IMG/VR virus record: IMGVR_UViG_3300007351_000012
Location: 1 to 50,352 of that record
DNA: 50,352 nucleotides
Origin: a virus
Reading direction: 5' to 3' (one strand)
The notes beneath the pieces are model-generated. The model had not been told where the DNA came from and searched no databases. It worked only from the letters and a program-made list of their open reading frames with translations. Position numbers and translations under genes: made by a program. This document shows, piece after piece, positions 30,286-37,360 of this stretch; positions within the stretch are counted from its first letter, which is position 1, and every line of letters begins with the position of its first letter.

Positions 30286-30834
30286 GTGGCAACGGCGGAG
30301 TTGCGGCAATCTTCGGACGCTTCCCCGGCCTTCCGTACGGAGCGCGGGGCCAGCCGAACCCTCCCCGTAGGTTCGTCCCCCGTTCTCCGCAAGGGTATGG
30401 CGTCTTCCCCCTCGCCGTACCCAACCCAAGCTGCGAGTACGGTTCACGGCATCGAGTCGTACTCGCAGCCCCAACCGCAGACGCTTTTCCCTGTTTCCCA
30501 AGAGGACTTTCGGCTGCAAGTCGTTGCCGTCATGGGGCTTGACCTGGATGATTGCGGCGAGCGCGGATTATCGCGTGCACAGGTTGCCGACGCCATGGAT
30601 GTGAAGCTCCCAACGCTTGATTCGTGGCTCGCCCAGACGCGCACCGATCGCAACATCCCCGTGGCCCAGGGGCCTGACTGGGTTCGGGCGACGGGTTCGC
30701 GGCGGCTGTTGGAATGGTTCGCGGCCCAGGTTGGCCTGCGCCTTGTCGAGCCCCACGTCGCTGAGATCGGCGAGGCCTACATCGCCGTCCAGCAGGCCAA
30801 GGCTCGGTTGCGGGATTTGACGGAGGTTGCGTGA
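30286..30834 (+). CDS. HTH regulator before integrase (CII-like possibility)
   Basis: 182 aa from GTG 30286, just after the previous stop and with GGAGG upstream. The first 70 residues are Ser/Pro-rich and probably disordered. Then comes a helix-turn-helix (LSRAQVADAMDVKLPTLDSW, about residues 104-123) and a helical C-terminus (RRLLEWFAAQVGLRLVEPHV). The layout resembles phage CII-type (CP76) regulators; this is tentative. It may control integrase expression. Confidence 0.5.
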   Translation: MATAELRQSSDASPAFRTERGASRTLPVGSSPVLRKGMASSPSPYPTQAASTVHGIESYSQPQPQTLFPVSQEDFRLQVVAVMGLDLDDCGERGLSRAQVADAMDVKLPTLDSWLAQTRTDRNIPVAQGPDWVRATGSRRLLEWFAAQVGLRLVEPHVAEIGEAYIAVQQAKARLRDLTEVA

Positions 30835-32075
30835 CGGCGCGGAACGCAAGTCATAGACTGGTGGGACTTCTCTCTCAAGGAGGTCTCACCGAAGACATGC
30901 GACGCAAATTCCGTCAGCTCGGCCATCTCTTAATCGAGAACGGCAAGTGGAAGGTCCGTTTCCGCAAGTGGGTCGTCGCGGACGGCCGCGCCAAACGCAT
31001 CCAGGCCAAGGAAACCATCGGCGAGGCGACAGGCCCCCGCGCCATCACCCGCCAAGACGCGGTGATCCTCGCTTGGCACCTGTATCTGAAGTACCAGAAT
31101 CACGACGCCGAAGTGGTCTGCACTGTCGGCGAGTTCTACGTCAAGGTGTTCTGCCCCGAGCACTGCCGCAACCTCAAGCCCGGCAGTCGCGCGGACTACC
31201 AGACGCGCTGGCGGATCTGGGTGGAGCCTGTCCTGGGCCAGATCCTGTTGACGCAGGTCAAGCGCGAAGACGTCCAGCGCATCATCGGCAGCGTCCTCGC
31301 GGCGGGTCGCAGCGTGCAAACTGCCGCCCACGTCCGCAAGCTGATCCAGGCGCTATTCACGGCGGCGAAGAAGAAGGGCTGGTACGTCAACGAAAACCCC
31401 GCGGCCGCGATCGACCTGCCCGAGATGGAGCGCCGCCCCGCCATGGCCTACACCCACGAGCAGGCACGGCGAATCCTGGAGGCGCTGGCGTCGCCTGTCC
31501 GCGAGGCCGTGCTGCTCTCGCTGACCACGGGCCTGGGGCCGGCGGAGTTCCGCGGCCTGCGGCTGGACTGCCTGAACCTGACGCCCGAGCCGCAAATCAC
31601 GGGCGGCGAGGCGCTGCCGCCGTTCTCGCTCGCGGTGCGGCGGAACTTCTACCTGGGCGAGTACGGCAGCCCCAAGACGAAACAGCGCCGCCGTATCGTG
31701 CCCCTGCTGCCGGCGGTGGCCGACGCCCTGCGGGGACTGCTGCGGCGCGAGCGGTTCGCGGCGTCTGATGACCCGGTGTTCTGCGGCGCGACCGGCAGGC
31801 CCATCGACACCCACAACGTGAGCAACCGCGTGTTTGGCCCGCTGGCGAAGGCCCTGGGGTTCCCGGTGACCTGGTACGCCCTGCGGCATACGCACGCGAC
31901 GTGGTGCGACCTGGCCGACATGCCGCTGACCGACCGCATGATTACGATGGGGCACGCGCGGGCCGCGATGACGCTCAACTATACGCACGTCGACGTGGAG
32001 CGGCGGCGCGAGTCGCTGCTGCTGGCGGCGGGAAGCCTGACGGAGAGGGTGGATTCGAAAGGAGCGGTGAATTGA
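30831..32075 (+). CDS. int: Tyrosine integrase with altered active site
   Basis: 414 aa, GTG start with GGAGG. Residues 1-90 form an arm-binding region, 95-195 the core-binding SAM-like domain (TVGEFYVKVFCPEH to AAKKKGWYVNENP), then the catalytic domain. Seen are the beta-hairpin Lys (SPKTKQRRRIVPL), the second Arg in ALRHTH (R352), the His of MGHARAAMT and the nucleophile Tyr384 (NYTH). The first catalytic Arg, normally in TGLR-x-x-E, is Gly236 (GGG codon) in TGLGPAE. The His before R352 is Tyr349. It recombines attP with the host tRNA site. Confidence 0.85.
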   Translation: MTARNASHRLVGLLSQGGLTEDMRRKFRQLGHLLIENGKWKVRFRKWVVADGRAKRIQAKETIGEATGPRAITRQDAVILAWHLYLKYQNHDAEVVCTVGEFYVKVFCPEHCRNLKPGSRADYQTRWRIWVEPVLGQILLTQVKREDVQRIIGSVLAAGRSVQTAAHVRKLIQALFTAAKKKGWYVNENPAAAIDLPEMERRPAMAYTHEQARRILEALASPVREAVLLSLTTGLGPAEFRGLRLDCLNLTPEPQITGGEALPPFSLAVRRNFYLGEYGSPKTKQRRRIVPLLPAVADALRGLLRRERFAASDDPVFCGATGRPIDTHNVSNRVFGPLAKALGFPVTWYALRHTHATWCDLADMPLTDRMITMGHARAAMTLNYTHVDVERRRESLLLAAGSLTERVDSKGAVN

Positions 32076-32515
32076 AACCATTTCACATCAGCGACGTGCT
32101 CTCGGCAACGACCAGTAGGCTCGTATCGTCCCGCCACATGGACGGGCTCTACGAGATCCTCAACTTCCTCACGAACGACGCTGTGTTTACGCACCAGATA
32201 CCGCGCATCATGGGGGAATGCAGGCCCTGGCTTTGGAGTCAGTTCCCGCAACTGATGAAGGACTCGCCACGCATGAACGAGCTACTGACGGACCTGGACG
32301 TGGCGCGCGAGCCGGTTGTCGGCGACAAGGAAAAACTCGCTGTCGTCATCGCCGCTTGGGTTGAGCGGGTGCGTCAGGAGTTTGGGCTACCGGAGCAGAT
32401 CCCGGTGTACGAGCTTGGTGCCGACATGCACACGCACATCGACCCGCTCGAAGAGGCAAAGGCCATGGTTGGCGAGGAGCGCGTTATTCCTGTCACACCT
32501 AAAGGAGACCTGTGA
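32072..32515 (+). CDS. Conserved phage protein after integrase (147 aa)
   Basis: TTG start overlapping the integrase stop (TTGA), with AAGGAG upstream. The N-terminal LSATTSRLVSSRHMDGLYEI and FTHQIPRIMGECRPWLWSQF pattern is one I know from many phages of diverse hosts; its function is unknown. The C-terminal half is alpha/beta with YELGADMHTHIDPLEEAKAM. It may take part in host takeover or lysogeny. Confidence 0.6.
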   Translation: MKPFHISDVLSATTSRLVSSRHMDGLYEILNFLTNDAVFTHQIPRIMGECRPWLWSQFPQLMKDSPRMNELLTDLDVAREPVVGDKEKLAVVIAAWVERVRQEFGLPEQIPVYELGADMHTHIDPLEEAKAMVGEERVIPVTPKGDL

Positions 32516-32691
32516 GTCACGGCGGGGGTATAGGCTTTCCCAATCTTTGTTCCCAACGTGCTCCCATTCTACCCGCTGTCGAGGGCGGCGACGAGCCCCT
32601 GGCCCCGCTCAACCTCGGAGCCCTGAAGGACGTGCGTGGTGAGCCCGCCGGATCCGCCGCCCGCGCCAGCACCGGCGCCTGCGGACGATGA
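32512..32691 (+). CDS. Possible small protein (59 aa)
   Basis: GTG 32512 overlaps the preceding stop and has AAAGGAGACCT just upstream, which is the best argument for it. The product (MSHGGGIGFPNLCSQRAPIL) is Gly/Ala/Pro-rich with no domain. Its DNA also carries an integrase arm-type repeat (32548-32566), so the coding assignment is doubtful. Confidence 0.3.
   Translation: MSHGGGIGFPNLCSQRAPILPAVEGGDEPLAPLNLGALKDVRGEPAGSAARASTGACGR
32548..32566 (+). repeat. Integrase arm-type site 1
   Basis: TGTTCCCAACGTGCTCCCA: two octamers of the TGTTCCCA type whose starts are 11 bp apart, one helical turn. The same double motif occurs at 33047-33065 and 33262-33280, around the attP core. Confidence 0.5.
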
Positions 32692-32712
32692 GGACGAAGG
32701 AGACCAAGACGA

Positions 32713-33012
32713 ATGAGAGCGAGCCTGGCCTTTTCCTACGATCCCGACAAAGACGAACTGACGATCGAGGGCGTGCGTTATTCCGGCGAGTTGTTTCGCC
32801 AGTACGGGATTGGCCCGTCCCCCGCCGATAGATGGCATCGAATTGTCGAGCGCCGCGAGGACGGCCAGCTCGTCATTGAGCAGTGTATCGACGTGACCAG
32901 GCTACCCCTACCGATAGCGAGGCAAGATGACCAGACGAAACCTGTTCGCATCCATCTGCGGCCTGCTCGCCGCGCCGTTCGTAAAGGCGAAACCAGCGCC
33001 GATGTCGATTAG
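32713..33012 (+). CDS. Small conserved phage protein (99 aa)
   Basis: MRASLAFSYDPDKDELTIEG continues as VRYSGELFRQYGIGPSPADR and a strand REDGQLVIEQC. The ELTIEGVRYSGELFR pattern recurs in small phage proteins of unknown function. The last 30 residues overlap another small gene in a different frame and are basic and low in information. GGAG lies upstream of the ATG. Confidence 0.5.
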   Translation: MRASLAFSYDPDKDELTIEGVRYSGELFRQYGIGPSPADRWHRIVERREDGQLVIEQCIDVTRLPLPIARQDDQTKPVRIHLRPARRAVRKGETSADVD

Positions 33013-33043
33013 AACCGCGGCAAGAGGGCATCATGGGCTGTGA
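32927..33043 (+). CDS. Tiny twin-arginine-leader-like protein (38 aa)
   Basis: MTRRNLFASICGLLAAPFVK has the RR-x-x-F arrangement and hydrophobic core of a Tat signal but almost no mature part. Very similar tiny RR-leader genes occur in many phages. GAGG precedes the ATG. It overlaps the upstream gene by 86 bp, so confidence is limited. Confidence 0.4.
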   Translation: MTRRNLFASICGLLAAPFVKAKPAPMSIRTAARGHHGL

Positions 33044-33046
33044 GTT

Positions 33047-33065
33047 TGTTCCCAACGTGTTCCCA
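33047..33065 (+). repeat. Integrase arm-type site 2
   Basis: TGTTCCCAACGTGTTCCCA: two perfect octamers at 11-bp spacing, ending 67 bp before the tRNA-like core. Differs from site 1 by one base. Confidence 0.55.
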
Positions 33066-33132
33066 CGGGATATAGTGGGCTGGTAATTCGATGAAACAAT
33101 TAGGGATAACGAGCAAAACCAATTTAGCCTCT

Positions 33133-33180
33133 GGCCTTTTAAGCCGTGGGTCGCGGGTTCGAGTCCCGCCCGCCTCACCA
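33133..33180 (+). other. attP: attP core: 3' portion of tRNA-Lys(TTT)
   Basis: The sequence contains an anticodon loop CTTTTAA (33136-33142, anticodon TTT). A perfect T arm follows (GCGGG 33153-33157, TTCGAGT, CCCGC 33165-33169), then the acceptor 3' strand CCGCCTC, discriminator A and CCA (33178-33180). The matching 5' acceptor strand GAGGCGG and a D arm are absent upstream, so it is a tRNA fragment, not a gene. This is the usual design of attP sites that restore a host tRNA gene. It lies 1.06 kb from the integrase stop, between paired arm sites. Confidence 0.75.
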
Positions 33181-33200
33181 TTTAACCCCGTAGAATCAAC

Positions 33201-33217
33201 GCCCGTCCCCAACGGGC
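33201..33217 (+). terminator. Hairpin behind the attP core
   Basis: GCCCGT-cccca-ACGGGC is a perfect 6-bp stem 20 bp after the CCA. It may be the tRNA terminator carried in with the attachment site, or a stop for rightward transcription; only a short T-run (ATTTAA) lies before it, none after. Confidence 0.35.
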
Positions 33218-33261
33218 CACCCCACCTGAACCCCGGCTTTGCGGCGAACACGCGGCGAAGC

Positions 33262-33280
33262 TGTTCCCTAATTGTTCCCA
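33262..33280 (+). repeat. Integrase arm-type site 3
   Basis: TGTTCCCTAATTGTTCCCA: two octamers at 11-bp spacing on the other side of the tRNA-like core (82 bp away), giving attP a P and a P' arm. Confidence 0.55.
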
Positions 33281-33302
33281 GGCTATTCGCGGAGGTTGCC
33301 CG

Positions 33303-33674
33303 ATGACCTTTCACGAATCCAAACCCATCATCCGCAAGGCGCTCAGCGAGGCGTCGGACGCGAAGCTCGTGGAGTTGCTGGACGATGCGCGAGCGGGGAA
33401 GGTGCCGTTCGGCAGATGTGAGACCTGTATATGTGGCCACCTTATCGGCCCCGACTGGGACGCTGATGATCTACCAACCGAGCATCCACGTTGGATTTTG
33501 TCGTCGGCTTATGCGGAGTTGAGCCACCTGCCCAATGGCCACTGGTTGCCAATACGCGACGACGATGCCCGCCGTCAGCGCGTCCTGGTCCCGATGATCC
33601 TGGCGGAAATTCGGCGCAGAGGCAGGGTGGCCGTGGCCGTGGAGCCCGCGTGCGTGGAGGCGATGGTCCGATGA
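33303..33674 (+). CDS. Hypothetical protein, first gene of the early rightward operon
   Basis: 123 aa, starting MTFHESKPIIRKALSEASDA. It has a helical N-terminus with LVELLDDARAGKVPFGRCET, a Cys pair (CETCICGH), then a helix with RRQRVLVPMILAEIRRRGR. A single zinc knuckle is likely. ATGA overlap with the next gene. Function unknown. Confidence 0.6.
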   Translation: MTFHESKPIIRKALSEASDAKLVELLDDARAGKVPFGRCETCICGHLIGPDWDADDLPTEHPRWILSSAYAELSHLPNGHWLPIRDDDARRQRVLVPMILAEIRRRGRVAVAVEPACVEAMVR

Positions 33675-33916
33675 CCAACCTAATCGAAATGCCCATCCGC
33701 CTCGCCCCGGTGCGCCACGAGCACGAGTGCGGCACTTGCGGCCTGGAGTGGATTTGCCGCGACGCTGATTGCAAGGTCGCCTCCGATATCAGTATTTGCC
33801 CGGCCTGCCTCTACGAACTCGGCTCCGTCGAGGTCCCCCTGGACCGCGAAGTGGGCGGGCTCCTGGCGGTCGCGGTGGTGCTCGGCGGGCTGGCGGCGGT
33901 ATGGGGGTTGGGATGA
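33671..33916 (+). CDS. Zinc-ribbon membrane protein (81 aa)
   Basis: A four-Cys ribbon (HECGTCGLEWICRDADC and CPAC) is followed by a C-terminal transmembrane helix (GGLLAVAVVLGGLAAVWGLG). The start and the stop both overlap neighbours by ATGA. A tail-anchored zinc protein; role unknown. Confidence 0.55.
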   Translation: MTNLIEMPIRLAPVRHEHECGTCGLEWICRDADCKVASDISICPACLYELGSVEVPLDREVGGLLAVAVVLGGLAAVWGLG

Positions 33917-34596
33917 AGCCCTACTACGAGCGAGACGGGATCACGATTTACCACGGAGACTGCCGGGAGATTCTGCCGCAGTTATCGGCCGAGGCGCTCA
34001 TCACGGATCCGGTGTGGCCAAACTGCGAGCACGTCTTTCCTGGGATCAACGCTTCTGGTTTACTGGGCGCGGCTTTGCGATCGGCCAATGTGCGGCGTGC
34101 CGTAATTCAGCTCGGGTGCAACTCTGACCCGCGCTTTCTCGCCTGCGTCCCCGAGCGATTCCCTTACCTGCGGACCTGCTATCTCGAATACGCCGTTGTT
34201 GGGTACCTAGGCCGGATCATGCGCGATGCGGAAGTGGCATTCGTTTTCGGGGACGCGCCAGATTCCAAGCCAGGAGCGAGGGTGATGCCGGGCCATACCA
34301 TCGCGACCAAATGTAACGGCGATAAGCAGTGGAGCAACAAAGCCAGAACGCCGGAAATCGTCGCTGGATCTGTGGCACGGATGATCCATCCAACGCGGCG
34401 CTTACTCCAGCACGTTCGATGGTTAGTGAAGTGGTTCGCTGGCGCATCCGTAATCGATCCCTTTCTTGGCAGTGGCACCACAACGCTCGCGTGCAAAGAC
34501 GAAGGCGTCCCCTGTATTGGCATCGAGATCGAGGAGCGTTACTGCGAGATCGCCGCCAAGCGCCTCGCCCAGGGGGTGTTGGAATTATGCCCTTAA
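33913..34596 (+). CDS. DNA methyltransferase (N6/N4 amino type)
   Basis: 227 aa. Motif IV is ITDPVWPN (residues about 34-41), a DPVW variant of DPPY/W. Motif I follows later as DPFLGSGTTTLAC (about 189-201), then IGIEIEERYCEIAAKRL. That is the beta-class order with a very short target region, so it would methylate exocyclic amino groups of A or C at an unknown short site. Phages use such enzymes to evade restriction or for regulation. No cognate endonuclease gene is nearby. Confidence 0.8.
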   Translation: MKPYYERDGITIYHGDCREILPQLSAEALITDPVWPNCEHVFPGINASGLLGAALRSANVRRAVIQLGCNSDPRFLACVPERFPYLRTCYLEYAVVGYLGRIMRDAEVAFVFGDAPDSKPGARVMPGHTIATKCNGDKQWSNKARTPEIVAGSVARMIHPTRRLLQHVRWLVKWFAGASVIDPFLGSGTTTLACKDEGVPCIGIEIEERYCEIAAKRLAQGVLELCP

Positions 34597-34880
34597 CCGC
34601 CCCAACCTCACTCCGCGACGCCTGGTTCCTGCGAGGCCGCGCCATCTACATGCTCTGGCGTGCCGGCCGCGAGATGCGCGAGGACCAGAAGCAGTTCATC
34701 AAGGAACGCTGGCGCGACCCGTTCGAGGTCCGCATGGAGCCGTACTGCACCATGGTGCGCCCCAACGGGCAGCCGTGCCGGGCCCTGGCGATGACGGTGA
34801 ATTACGCGGTCAACGGCGGGCTCGTGTACGCGGTGCGGGTTTGCGCGAATGGGCATCGGTGGTGGGAGGTTCCAAGGTGA
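34587..34880 (+). CDS. Hypothetical protein (97 aa)
   Basis: MPLTAPTSLRDAWFLRGRAI is a basic helical start (WRAGREMREDQKQFIKERW). Then come MEPYCTMVRPNGQPCRALAM and a C-terminal segment with CANGHRWWEVPR; three Cys and a His suggest a zinc site. Overlaps the methylase end and, by GTGA, the next gene. Confidence 0.55.
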   Translation: MPLTAPTSLRDAWFLRGRAIYMLWRAGREMREDQKQFIKERWRDPFEVRMEPYCTMVRPNGQPCRALAMTVNYAVNGGLVYAVRVCANGHRWWEVPR

Positions 34881-35179
34881 GGATCGTCGGCTGGATCTCA
34901 ACCGTTCTGTTTACGTTCGTTGTCATCGTGGCATTGCGAGGGTGGGTCCTCACAAAGCTGTGGGGCTGGTTCGTGGTGACGACCTTCGGGCTCGCTCAAA
35001 TCTCAATTCCGCAAGCTATCGGGCTGTCGCTGCTCGTGATCTTTTTTCAGCGCGAACAAAAGACGGAAAAGACCGGCGCGGATTGGTTCAAGAGTGAGTT
35101 CGCTGGCGTTTGCTGGCGAGGTATCGCCGGGCCGCTCGCGTGTCTTGGGTTCGGGTGGATCTATTCGCTGTTCCTGTGA
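34877..35179 (+). CDS. Membrane protein with three helices (100 aa)
   Basis: GTG start at a GTGA overlap. Hydrophobic segments: IVGWISTVLFTFVVIVALRG, AQISIPQAIGLSLLVIFF and GIAGPLACLGFGWIYSLFL, with a charged loop (QREQKTEKTGADWFKSE) between the last two. Small three-helix proteins of this sort are common in early phage regions; function unknown. Confidence 0.55.
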   Translation: MRIVGWISTVLFTFVVIVALRGWVLTKLWGWFVVTTFGLAQISIPQAIGLSLLVIFFQREQKTEKTGADWFKSEFAGVCWRGIAGPLACLGFGWIYSLFL

Positions 35180-35189
35180 GGACGCTCAG

Positions 35190-35381
35190 ATGAAAAGCAC
35201 AGAGACTATCGAGAATTGCACGGTGGAGTTTCAGCGCGAGCGCGGCGTCCTATACGTCCACGCCCCCGGCGGGTACACCGTAGTTCGAATTCAGGGCCTT
35301 GGCGACAGGGAAGCGTTGTTTGGCCCGGATAAACTCCCGGCGCTTATTGATGTCGATGCCGGTCGAAGGGCGAGGACTTAA
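35190..35381 (+). CDS. Small beta-rich protein (63 aa)
   Basis: MKSTETIENCTVEFQRERGV continues LYVHAPGGYTVVRIQGLGDR. Two strands around a Gly-rich turn suggest a tiny beta barrel. It follows the membrane gene by 10 bp. Unknown. Confidence 0.5.
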   Translation: MKSTETIENCTVEFQRERGVLYVHAPGGYTVVRIQGLGDREALFGPDKLPALIDVDAGRRART

Positions 35382-35531
35382 ATGGACGGACTCTTGATCG
35401 TACTCGGGATGCTGGGCTGCTACGCGCTGGGGCGTCGCCACGGGCGCGAGTCGTTCGTGACCGAGACCCGGCGGGCGCTGGCGCGGCGCATGGGGCTGAC
35501 GGCGGCGCGGAGTGATGGGGGACTTAGATGA
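35382..35531 (+). CDS. Tiny membrane-anchored basic protein (49 aa)
   Basis: MDGLLIVLGMLGCYALGRRH has one short hydrophobic helix, followed by a strongly basic tail (TRRALARRMGLTAARSDGG). Starts directly after the preceding stop and overlaps the next gene by ATGA-type spacing. A single-pass protein; unknown. Confidence 0.5.
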   Translation: MDGLLIVLGMLGCYALGRRHGRESFVTETRRALARRMGLTAARSDGGLR

Positions 35532-35800
35532 ACGAACACCAAGAATGTCTCGACTACCTGAAGGCCGCGAGCCCGGAGTTGCGGGAGGCGCTGGTGCATA
35601 TCGCTGAGGGGCTCAGTGATGCCTTGATAGATCCTGCCGCCCCCAGCAGCCCAGCTATCACCGGCGATCACATCGCGTGTAAGGCTGTGCTCTATCTCTG
35701 CGAGAACCCGCGCCAAGCCCTGCTCGCCATCCTCAACGGCTCCGCCCCCAAGAAGCGCGGCCGGCCGCGGGGCAGCAAGGCCAAGGAAGGTGCGAAGTGA
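35528..35800 (+). CDS. Small protein with C-terminal AT-hook (90 aa)
   Basis: Helical body (MNEHQECLDYLKAASPELRE) ending in KKRGRPRGSKAKEGAK. KRGRPRGSK is a textbook AT-hook, which binds the minor groove of AT tracts. It may act as a nucleoid-type or gene-silencing factor in this GC-rich genome. The body contains CENPRQALLAIL. GTGA overlap to the next gene. Confidence 0.6.
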   Translation: MNEHQECLDYLKAASPELREALVHIAEGLSDALIDPAAPSSPAITGDHIACKAVLYLCENPRQALLAILNGSAPKKRGRPRGSKAKEGAK

Positions 35801-35952
35801 CCCTCCACGACCCCAACGATGTCAGCCTGGACCCCGTGTTACTCCAGGAGTGCGCCTATGCGCGGCTGCGGACCACGGCGGCGGCGCTACTCTGTGGCGC
35901 GTTTGCGTTCGGGGTGGTGGTGGGGTTTGCGATCGGCTGGGTGGCGCGATGA
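35797..35952 (+). CDS. Small tail-anchored membrane protein (51 aa)
   Basis: The product (M)TLHDPNDVSLDPVLLQECA ends in one helix (LLCGAFAFGVVVGFAIGWVA). GTG and ATG overlaps on both sides support it. Unknown function. Confidence 0.5.
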   Translation: MTLHDPNDVSLDPVLLQECAYARLRTTAAALLCGAFAFGVVVGFAIGWVAR

Positions 35953-36149
35953 GCTTTCGTGACGACATCGAGAGTTGGGCGGATCTCAATGGGACCACGG
36001 GCCGCTGTCCATCGTGTGGCGGTCAGATATGGATCGAATCCGGCTGCCGCCCTGAATGCCACCACTGTGGCCATGGCAGGGATGAGCCACAGGGCTGCAT
36101 TTATTGCGGTGCCGGGCCGGATGAAGAGTGCGAGTGCGAAGAGCAATGA
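35949..36149 (+). CDS. Cysteine-rich zinc-ribbon protein (66 aa)
   Basis: Contains CPSCGG, CHHCG and CIYCG plus a terminal CECEE, enough ligands for two zinc sites. N-terminus MSFRDDIESWADLNGTTGR. Overlaps both neighbours by ATGA. Such rubredoxin-like small proteins could bind RNA polymerase or nucleic acids; unproven. Confidence 0.55.
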   Translation: MSFRDDIESWADLNGTTGRCPSCGGQIWIESGCRPECHHCGHGRDEPQGCIYCGAGPDEECECEEQ

Positions 36150-36331
36150 CCACCCTGGAGCTACGGCTGTACGAGGAGTTGAAGGAACTGCGGCGGCGCT
36201 TCCATATGTGTGCCGAAGAGGGCGGCTCCGACATGCGATACGTCCGGCTAGCCACGAAAGACGCCGACGCCCTCATCCGCGAGTGCGAGGCGCAACTGAA
36301 ACGCGAGGCGGAGGAGATGCGCGGTGAGTGA
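36146..36331 (+). CDS. Small helical protein (61 aa)
   Basis: MTTLELRLYEELKELRRRFH continues with a central KDADALIRECEAQLKREAEE coil. Clearly amphipathic and probably a coiled-coil oligomer. Unknown function; overlaps the next gene by 8 bp. Confidence 0.5.
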   Translation: MTTLELRLYEELKELRRRFHMCAEEGGSDMRYVRLATKDADALIRECEAQLKREAEEMRGE

Positions 36332-36545
36332 GACACCAGCGATTGACCAAAGGATCATCGACCAACTGGAAAAGGTTCGCCAGGACGGACGCTGCAACAT
36401 GCTGGACTCCAGATGCGTCCAGGCCGTGGCGAACAAGTTGAATCTCTATGCTCTGGTTGTCTGGATTGAAGATAACCGGAAAAAGCCGGGACTTTACATG
36501 CAGGCCCTTGAAGAAATGGGGCAGCAACGGAGCGTTACGCCATGA
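36324..36545 (+). CDS. Small conserved phage protein (73 aa)
   Basis: GTG start. IDQRIIDQLEKVRQDGRCNM and LDSRCVQAVANKLNLYALVV match a small phage family with the pattern Q-I-x-x-V-R-x-x-G-x-x-N-M-x-D, which I believe is DUF5049; the name is from memory. Function unknown. Confidence 0.55.
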   Translation: MSETPAIDQRIIDQLEKVRQDGRCNMLDSRCVQAVANKLNLYALVVWIEDNRKKPGLYMQALEEMGQQRSVTP

Positions 36546-36784
36546 CCCTAGTACGCCGCATGGTCTTGGAAGCCGAGAAGCAGGCCGCGAACCTGCTGCA
36601 CAATATCATCCTCGTCGGCGATGCGCTGGACCGCAACGACCACGCGGCGCTGATGCGGCGCATGGCCATGACGGAGGTCGCGATGCGGCACTGCGCCCAC
36701 GAATGGGGAATGGCCGCTGAGGAGATCGGGCGCATGGACCTTTCGCCGGTGCTGGCAAAGAGTGTAGAGGCTGCAAAGAAATGA
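36542..36784 (+). CDS. Small helical protein (80 aa)
   Basis: MTLVRRMVLEAEKQAANLLH is followed by two more helices (RMAMTEVAMRHCAHEWGMA and LSPVLAKSVEAAKK). No motif known. Start and stop overlap neighbours by ATGA. Confidence 0.5.
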   Translation: MTLVRRMVLEAEKQAANLLHNIILVGDALDRNDHAALMRRMAMTEVAMRHCAHEWGMAAEEIGRMDLSPVLAKSVEAAKK

Positions 36785-36978
36785 GCGGATTCGTTCAGTT
36801 GATCGGCGCAGAGTCCGTGGAGCGGGCAGGACACAACATGCAACATGCGGCTGAGGCTGTCAGGCAGGCGGCTAGCCAGATTGACGATTCCCTCTTGCGG
36901 CATCAGCGCTTTCTAGATGATTGGCTCGCCCGGCTGGAAGATGCGCTGACGCGCAGCGCGGAGACGAAGAACCCATGA
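36781..36978 (+). CDS. Small coiled-coil protein (65 aa)
   Basis: MSGFVQLIGAESVERAGHNM is followed by two long helices (AAEAVRQAASQIDDSLLRHQ and FLDDWLARLEDALTRSAET) with heptads. Probably a dimeric helical protein. Unknown. Confidence 0.5.
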   Translation: MSGFVQLIGAESVERAGHNMQHAAEAVRQAASQIDDSLLRHQRFLDDWLARLEDALTRSAETKNP

Positions 36979-37082
36979 CCGCCATCCCCGTCGCCACTCA
37001 CAGCCACGACCGCCTCGTGCGTGGGGGCGCGTGGGCGCTGGCAGTGGTTCGTGCTTTTGTCGGTGAATTGAGGGAAATATGA
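36975..37082 (+). CDS. Tiny protein (35 aa)
   Basis: Translation gives MTAIPVATHSHDRLVRGGAW, ending GELREI. Overlaps on both sides (ATGA) argue for a translated ORF, perhaps mainly a translational coupler. Low certainty. Confidence 0.35.
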   Translation: MTAIPVATHSHDRLVRGGAWALAVVRAFVGELREI

Positions 37083-37360
37083 AGCCTATTTGCATACCGT
37101 GCCAGCGATTCTTTCGCCCGGTCAAATCCGGGTTCTATTTCCTAGAGGGATTCCCACAAGGCGCGGCCCGCCCCGGCAAAAGCGATGCCGACCGATGGAA
37201 GCCATACAAATTATGGGCTGGTGACAAATGGCGCTGCGAAGGATGCGGTGCGGAAATCATCAGCGGCACTGGCACGCGCCCCATCAGCGAGCATTTCGAG
37301 TCGGAGTTCGCGACCCTCGTGGAAAGCTGCGGAGCGGAATATCAGGTCAACGACTGTTAG
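37079..37360 (+). CDS. Conserved phage zinc protein (93 aa)
   Basis: MKPICIPCQRFFRPVKSGFY, WKPYKLWAGDKWRCEGCGAE and PISEH form a pattern I recognise from small proteins in many phages: C-x-x-C near the start, a W-K-P-Y-K-L-W strand, C-x-x-C and a terminal P-I-x-E-H. Probably a zinc-bound beta domain; function unknown. Confidence 0.65.
   Translation: MKPICIPCQRFFRPVKSGFYFLEGFPQGAARPGKSDADRWKPYKLWAGDKWRCEGCGAEIISGTGTRPISEHFESEFATLVESCGAEYQVNDC

Noticed and set aside
33121-33180. Complete tRNA-Lys gene
   Set aside because: There is no 5' acceptor strand complementary to CCGCCTC and no D arm upstream; only the 3' portion is present, as in an attachment site.
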